From: Treponema sp.
GTDB taxonomy: Bacteria; Spirochaetota; Spirochaetia; Treponematales; Treponemataceae
DNA length: 9,039 nucleotides
NCBI GenBank assembly: GCA_024691265.1
Contig: JAILNT010000291.1
Location: forward strand, 1-9,039
Direction: 5' to 3'
The position numbers and the translations under genes are program-made. This document shows, in pieces, positions 6,163-9,039 of the stretch. The notes below the pieces were generated by a model. The model was not told the origin of the DNA, did no database searches, and saw nothing but the letters and a program-made list of their open reading frames with translations. How positions within the stretch are numbered: position 1 is the stretch's first letter; each line of letters starts with the position of its first letter.

Positions 6163-8997
6163 ATGTTGTCGGCGATTTATAACATAATTATATTTCCATT
6201 AACTCAGTTACTTGAGTTTTGTTATCAATTTGTTTTTGAGGCTACTGGAAAAGAAGCAATAGCCGTTATTTTTTTAAGCTTTATAGTTACACTTTGCACT
6301 TTACCTTTATATATGGTAGCAGAAAGCTGGCAGGATATTGAAAGAGCTACACAAAAAAAGCTCAAAACTGGTATAGACCGTATAAAGAAAGCCTTTAAGG
6401 GTGATGAACAATATATGATTCTTAATACTTATTATAAACAGAATCATTATAGCCCGATAATGGCTTTGAGGTCTTCTTTTAGTCTTTTAATTCAGGTACC
6501 GTTTTTTCTTGCGGCTTATCACTTTCTTTCTGATTTAGGAACTTTAAAAGGAGTTTCTTTTCTTTTTATAAAAGATTTTGGTTCTCCTGATGCAACATTC
6601 CACATAGGAGCTTTTGCAATAAATGTTCTTCCTATAGCAATGACTATTATAAATTGCTGTTCAGGCTATATATATTCAAAAGGACACCCTATTCAGGAAA
6701 AAATACAGATTTATGCTTTTGCAGCAATCTTTCTTATCGTTCTTTATAATTCTCCTGCGGGACTTGTTGTTTATTGGACAATGAATAATATTCTTTCGCT
6801 TGTAAAAAATATTTTCTATAAGTTAAAGAATCCTAAAAAGACTTTATATATTTTACTTTGTATATTCTCATTAATTTGTATTGCAAGTCCTTTTACAATT
6901 TTAAGCAACAGAAAGAATACATTTAGATTAGCAATCTGCTGTTTTGGTGTAATTCTTCCATTTATTCCATTTGCTGTTATCGCAGTTGCAAAGCTTATAG
7001 ATAAGAATTTTAAGAAGCTTGAAAAAAATGCAGGTTTAAGATGTTCTATTTTCTATTTTTCTGCAATAACACTTGCTGTATTATGCGGACTTATAATTCC
7101 TTCTATGCTTATAGAAAGTGAACCTAACAACTATTGTTATGTAGATAGCTATAAATCCCCTTTTATATTCTTATTTACTCCATTCTGGCAGGCAATAGGA
7201 TTTTTCGTTTTTTGGCCAGCTGCTTTTTATGGTCTTTTCTCTGTAAGAATAAAGAAAGCTTTAACTGTTCTCTTTTCTAGTATTGCAGTTTTAGCTCTTG
7301 CAAACTGTTTTATATTTGGAGGCTCATACGGTCCTATTTATCCTGAATTGCTTTTCATGCAGCCTCAGGATTTTATGCCAAATATAACTCACATAATCAT
7401 AAATCTTTTAGTGCTTGCAGTTTTGTTCATAACAGTTATTCTGCTTTTATCAAAATTGCCAAAGTTTATGCATTCTGCAATGATAATTGTTATTCTTGCA
7501 GGCGGAGTTATTTCTCTTAAAAATATCGTAAGCATAAAATCTGATTATGATAATATGACTCCTCCAAGCTATAACGATGAGCTTGAGCCTATATTCCATC
7601 TTTCAAAGACTGGTAAGAATGTTATCGTAATAATGCAAGACCGTTGTTTCAGTCCATTTCTTCCTTATGTATTTGAAGAATTACCAGAACTGAAAGAAAA
7701 ATATGATGGTTTCCATTGGTATCCTAATACCGTATCTATGGGAAAATTAACGATGATTGGAACTCCAGGTCTTTTTGGTGGCTATGATTATACACCATTT
7801 AAAATGAATGAGTGGACAGAAAAAGACTTGCAAGATAAACATAATGAAGCTCTTTTAACTTTACCATTGATTTTCAGTGAAAATGGATATATTGCCCAGG
7901 TTGCAAATCTTCCTTATGAAAATTATTTGGAACAGCCTGAATATAATATGTACATGGATAATGAAGATTTGAAAAAAGAAGGGATTGAAATTGAAGAACA
8001 TTCTGACCCTTCTGAAAATCCATATACTGTAAAATATAAAGGTCATAAAACAATTCAGCATAATACGGTTTTGGGTACTTATACAAACCGCTGGTATGCT
8101 CAGCATAATCAAACAAAAGATCCTTACATAAGTTCTCAAATCTTAAGAAACTTTATCTGGTTTAGTTTCTTCAAAATTGTACCTCCATTTTTAAGAGGCG
8201 GAATATACCATAAAAATTATTGGAGAGCTTATAATAAATGGGACGATACTGCCCGCTTTGTAGATAATTATTCTGTTCACGACTATCTCCCTGAACTTAC
8301 TGATTTTTATGAAGATTCTTATTATGGAGAAGAAAACAAGGGTTCTCTTATAGTTCTTGATAATGAAGCAACTCATGAGCCTATTTTACTTCAGGCTCCT
8401 GAATATGAGTATACAAAGAAAGCTACTAATCACGGTAACAGCCCTCTTGCTATGGACACAGAATTTAGTACTATGTGCGGTATATTTAATAGATTCAGTG
8501 AGTTTATTGATTATCTAAAGGAAAACAATTGTTATGACAATACAAAAATAATTATTGTAAGCGACCATGGCATGTATGATACTTCTTCAAGCCATAAGGG
8601 TGCTACAAAATTATTAAAGACTGACAGTAGTTGGAATTTTGCAAAGTGCAACTTTGTAGCAACTCTTCTTGTTAAAGATTTTAATAGCCATGGTAGTTTT
8701 GAAGTGCCAAGATTATCGGAAGAAAATCTTAATAAACTTGATATGACATTTATGACAAATGCAGATACTCCATATCTTGCAACGAAAGATTTGATTGATG
8801 ATGCTATAAATCCTTTCACAAAAAAGAGTTTGAAGGTCGAAAATAAGAATGATTATACTATTCTTAATACAGCTAAACCTCAGAGCACCCGCATTAGAAA
8901 AGAAAAACAATTTGATGTGGCAAATCATGAATGGTATACTGTAAGGGATAATATTTTTGTTGATTCTAATTGGAGTCCATTATACGAATCTAAATAA
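6163..8997 (+). CDS. Second YidC/Oxa1-like plus sulfatase/LtaS-fold fusion protein, divergent paralogue
   Basis: This 944-aa protein aligns end to end with the operon's first gene. The YidC-like part spans 1-222: TLCTLPLY (43-50), hairpin with YYKQNHYSP (90-98), QVPFFLAAY (111-119), SPAGLVVYWTMNN (197-209). Its groove position is T43 instead of arginine. Seven further helices follow (about 227-247, 254-278, 293-316, 333-357, 364-386, 408-429, 436-457), again predicting an external C-terminal domain. Catalytic candidates are D493 (IVIMQDR), T530 (GKLTMIGTPG), H738 (ATHEP) and D801/H802 (SDHG), each aligning with a residue in the paralogue. About 27 extra residues lie at 588-640. The tail keeps ADTPYL and RDNIF. 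It probably transfers a phospho-group from lipid to a surface molecule; its division of labour with the paralogue is unknown. Start choice: the paralogue's N-terminus aligns at this ATG, an in-frame stop lies at 6130-6132, and no SD precedes it. It appears monocistronic within the window. Confidence 0.88.
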   Translation: MLSAIYNIIIFPLTQLLEFCYQFVFEATGKEAIAVIFLSFIVTLCTLPLYMVAESWQDIERATQKKLKTGIDRIKKAFKGDEQYMILNTYYKQNHYSPIMALRSSFSLLIQVPFFLAAYHFLSDLGTLKGVSFLFIKDFGSPDATFHIGAFAINVLPIAMTIINCCSGYIYSKGHPIQEKIQIYAFAAIFLIVLYNSPAGLVVYWTMNNILSLVKNIFYKLKNPKKTLYILLCIFSLICIASPFTILSNRKNTFRLAICCFGVILPFIPFAVIAVAKLIDKNFKKLEKNAGLRCSIFYFSAITLAVLCGLIIPSMLIESEPNNYCYVDSYKSPFIFLFTPFWQAIGFFVFWPAAFYGLFSVRIKKALTVLFSSIAVLALANCFIFGGSYGPIYPELLFMQPQDFMPNITHIIINLLVLAVLFITVILLLSKLPKFMHSAMIIVILAGGVISLKNIVSIKSDYDNMTPPSYNDELEPIFHLSKTGKNVIVIMQDRCFSPFLPYVFEELPELKEKYDGFHWYPNTVSMGKLTMIGTPGLFGGYDYTPFKMNEWTEKDLQDKHNEALLTLPLIFSENGYIAQVANLPYENYLEQPEYNMYMDNEDLKKEGIEIEEHSDPSENPYTVKYKGHKTIQHNTVLGTYTNRWYAQHNQTKDPYISSQILRNFIWFSFFKIVPPFLRGGIYHKNYWRAYNKWDDTARFVDNYSVHDYLPELTDFYEDSYYGEENKGSLIVLDNEATHEPILLQAPEYEYTKKATNHGNSPLAMDTEFSTMCGIFNRFSEFIDYLKENNCYDNTKIIIVSDHGMYDTSSSHKGATKLLKTDSSWNFAKCNFVATLLVKDFNSHGSFEVPRLSEENLNKLDMTFMTNADTPYLATKDLIDDAINPFTKKSLKVENKNDYTILNTAKPQSTRIRKEKQFDVANHEWYTVRDNIFVDSNWSPLYESK

Positions 8998-8999
8998 AT

Positions 9000-9013
9000 A
9001 CATAAATTTATGT
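9000..9013. repeat. 14-bp perfect palindrome just after the plus-strand gene
   Basis: ACATAAATTTATGT begins three nucleotides after the stop codon. A second weak inverted repeat follows (TGTTA 9016-9020 and TAACA 9028-9032). There is no GC-rich stem and no T-run before the window ends, so I do not call it a terminator. It may be an operator or processing site for the next region, or chance. Nothing else is visible in the 42-nt tail. Confidence 0.3.
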
Positions 9014-9039
9014 TATGTTAAATTTAGTAACAAACATTA

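Noticed and set aside
7861..8928. Several minus-strand open frames of 61-95 codons inside the 944-aa gene
   Set aside because: All are antisense to conserved sulfatase-domain sequence, overlap each other in different frames, and reflect AT-rich codon use rather than genes.
9000..9032. Rho-independent terminator after the plus-strand gene
   Set aside because: The inverted repeats are short and AT-only, and no T-tract follows within the window.
1..9039. CRISPR array, tRNA or rRNA genes, insertion sequence, toxin-antitoxin or phage genes
   Set aside because: No regularly spaced repeats, no tRNA-like cloverleaf noticed, no transposase or integrase motifs; nearly the whole window is taken up by the five envelope genes.

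Overview
The window is AT-rich (G+C looks like roughly one third by eye, not computed) and bacterial. Every base apart from a 117-bp divergent intergenic region, short intergenic gaps and a 42-bp tail lies in a protein-coding gene. Short 5-TM YidC-like domains, a CDP-glycerol glycerophosphotransferase-type enzyme, an MBOAT/SGNH acylation pair, and Shine-Dalgarno sites at internal operon genes fit a low-GC bacterium that makes a phosphopolyol-type envelope polymer. My tentative guess is a host- or rumen-associated Treponema-like spirochaete, with a low-GC Firmicute as the alternative. No rRNA or species marker is present to settle this.

Layout. From about 6045 leftwards, four genes are read on the minus strand as one tight operon. 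(1) A 911-aa protein fuses a YidC/Oxa1-like membrane domain, seven further membrane helices and an extracytoplasmic sulfatase/LtaS-fold domain. (2) A 410-aa TagB/TagF-type glycerophosphotransferase overlaps gene 1's stop codon through TAATG. (3) A 436-aa membrane-anchored SGNH protein follows after 11 nt. (4) An AlgI/DltB-type MBOAT acyltransferase follows after 21 nt and is cut off by the left edge after 244 codons. From 6163 rightwards, on the plus strand, a single 944-aa gene encodes a full-length paralogue of the YidC-sulfatase fusion, head-to-head with the first.

How they may work together (inference). The glycerophosphotransferase would build or prime a polyol-phosphate polymer on the cytoplasmic side. 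The two fusion proteins, whose predicted topology puts the sulfatase-fold domain outside, could transfer a phospho-substituent such as phosphoglycerol or phosphoethanolamine from a membrane lipid. The MBOAT/SGNH pair would O-acylate the product outside. The YidC-like halves keep the YidC architecture but lack the conserved groove arginine in both copies, so they look like a repurposed insertase scaffold.

Regulatory region 6046-6162. A good sigma70-type promoter for the plus-strand gene puts its predicted transcription start at the ATG, suggesting a leaderless mRNA and explaining the missing Shine-Dalgarno. The minus-strand operon has a perfect TATAAT box embedded in a 25-bp near-perfect inverted repeat, a candidate operator.
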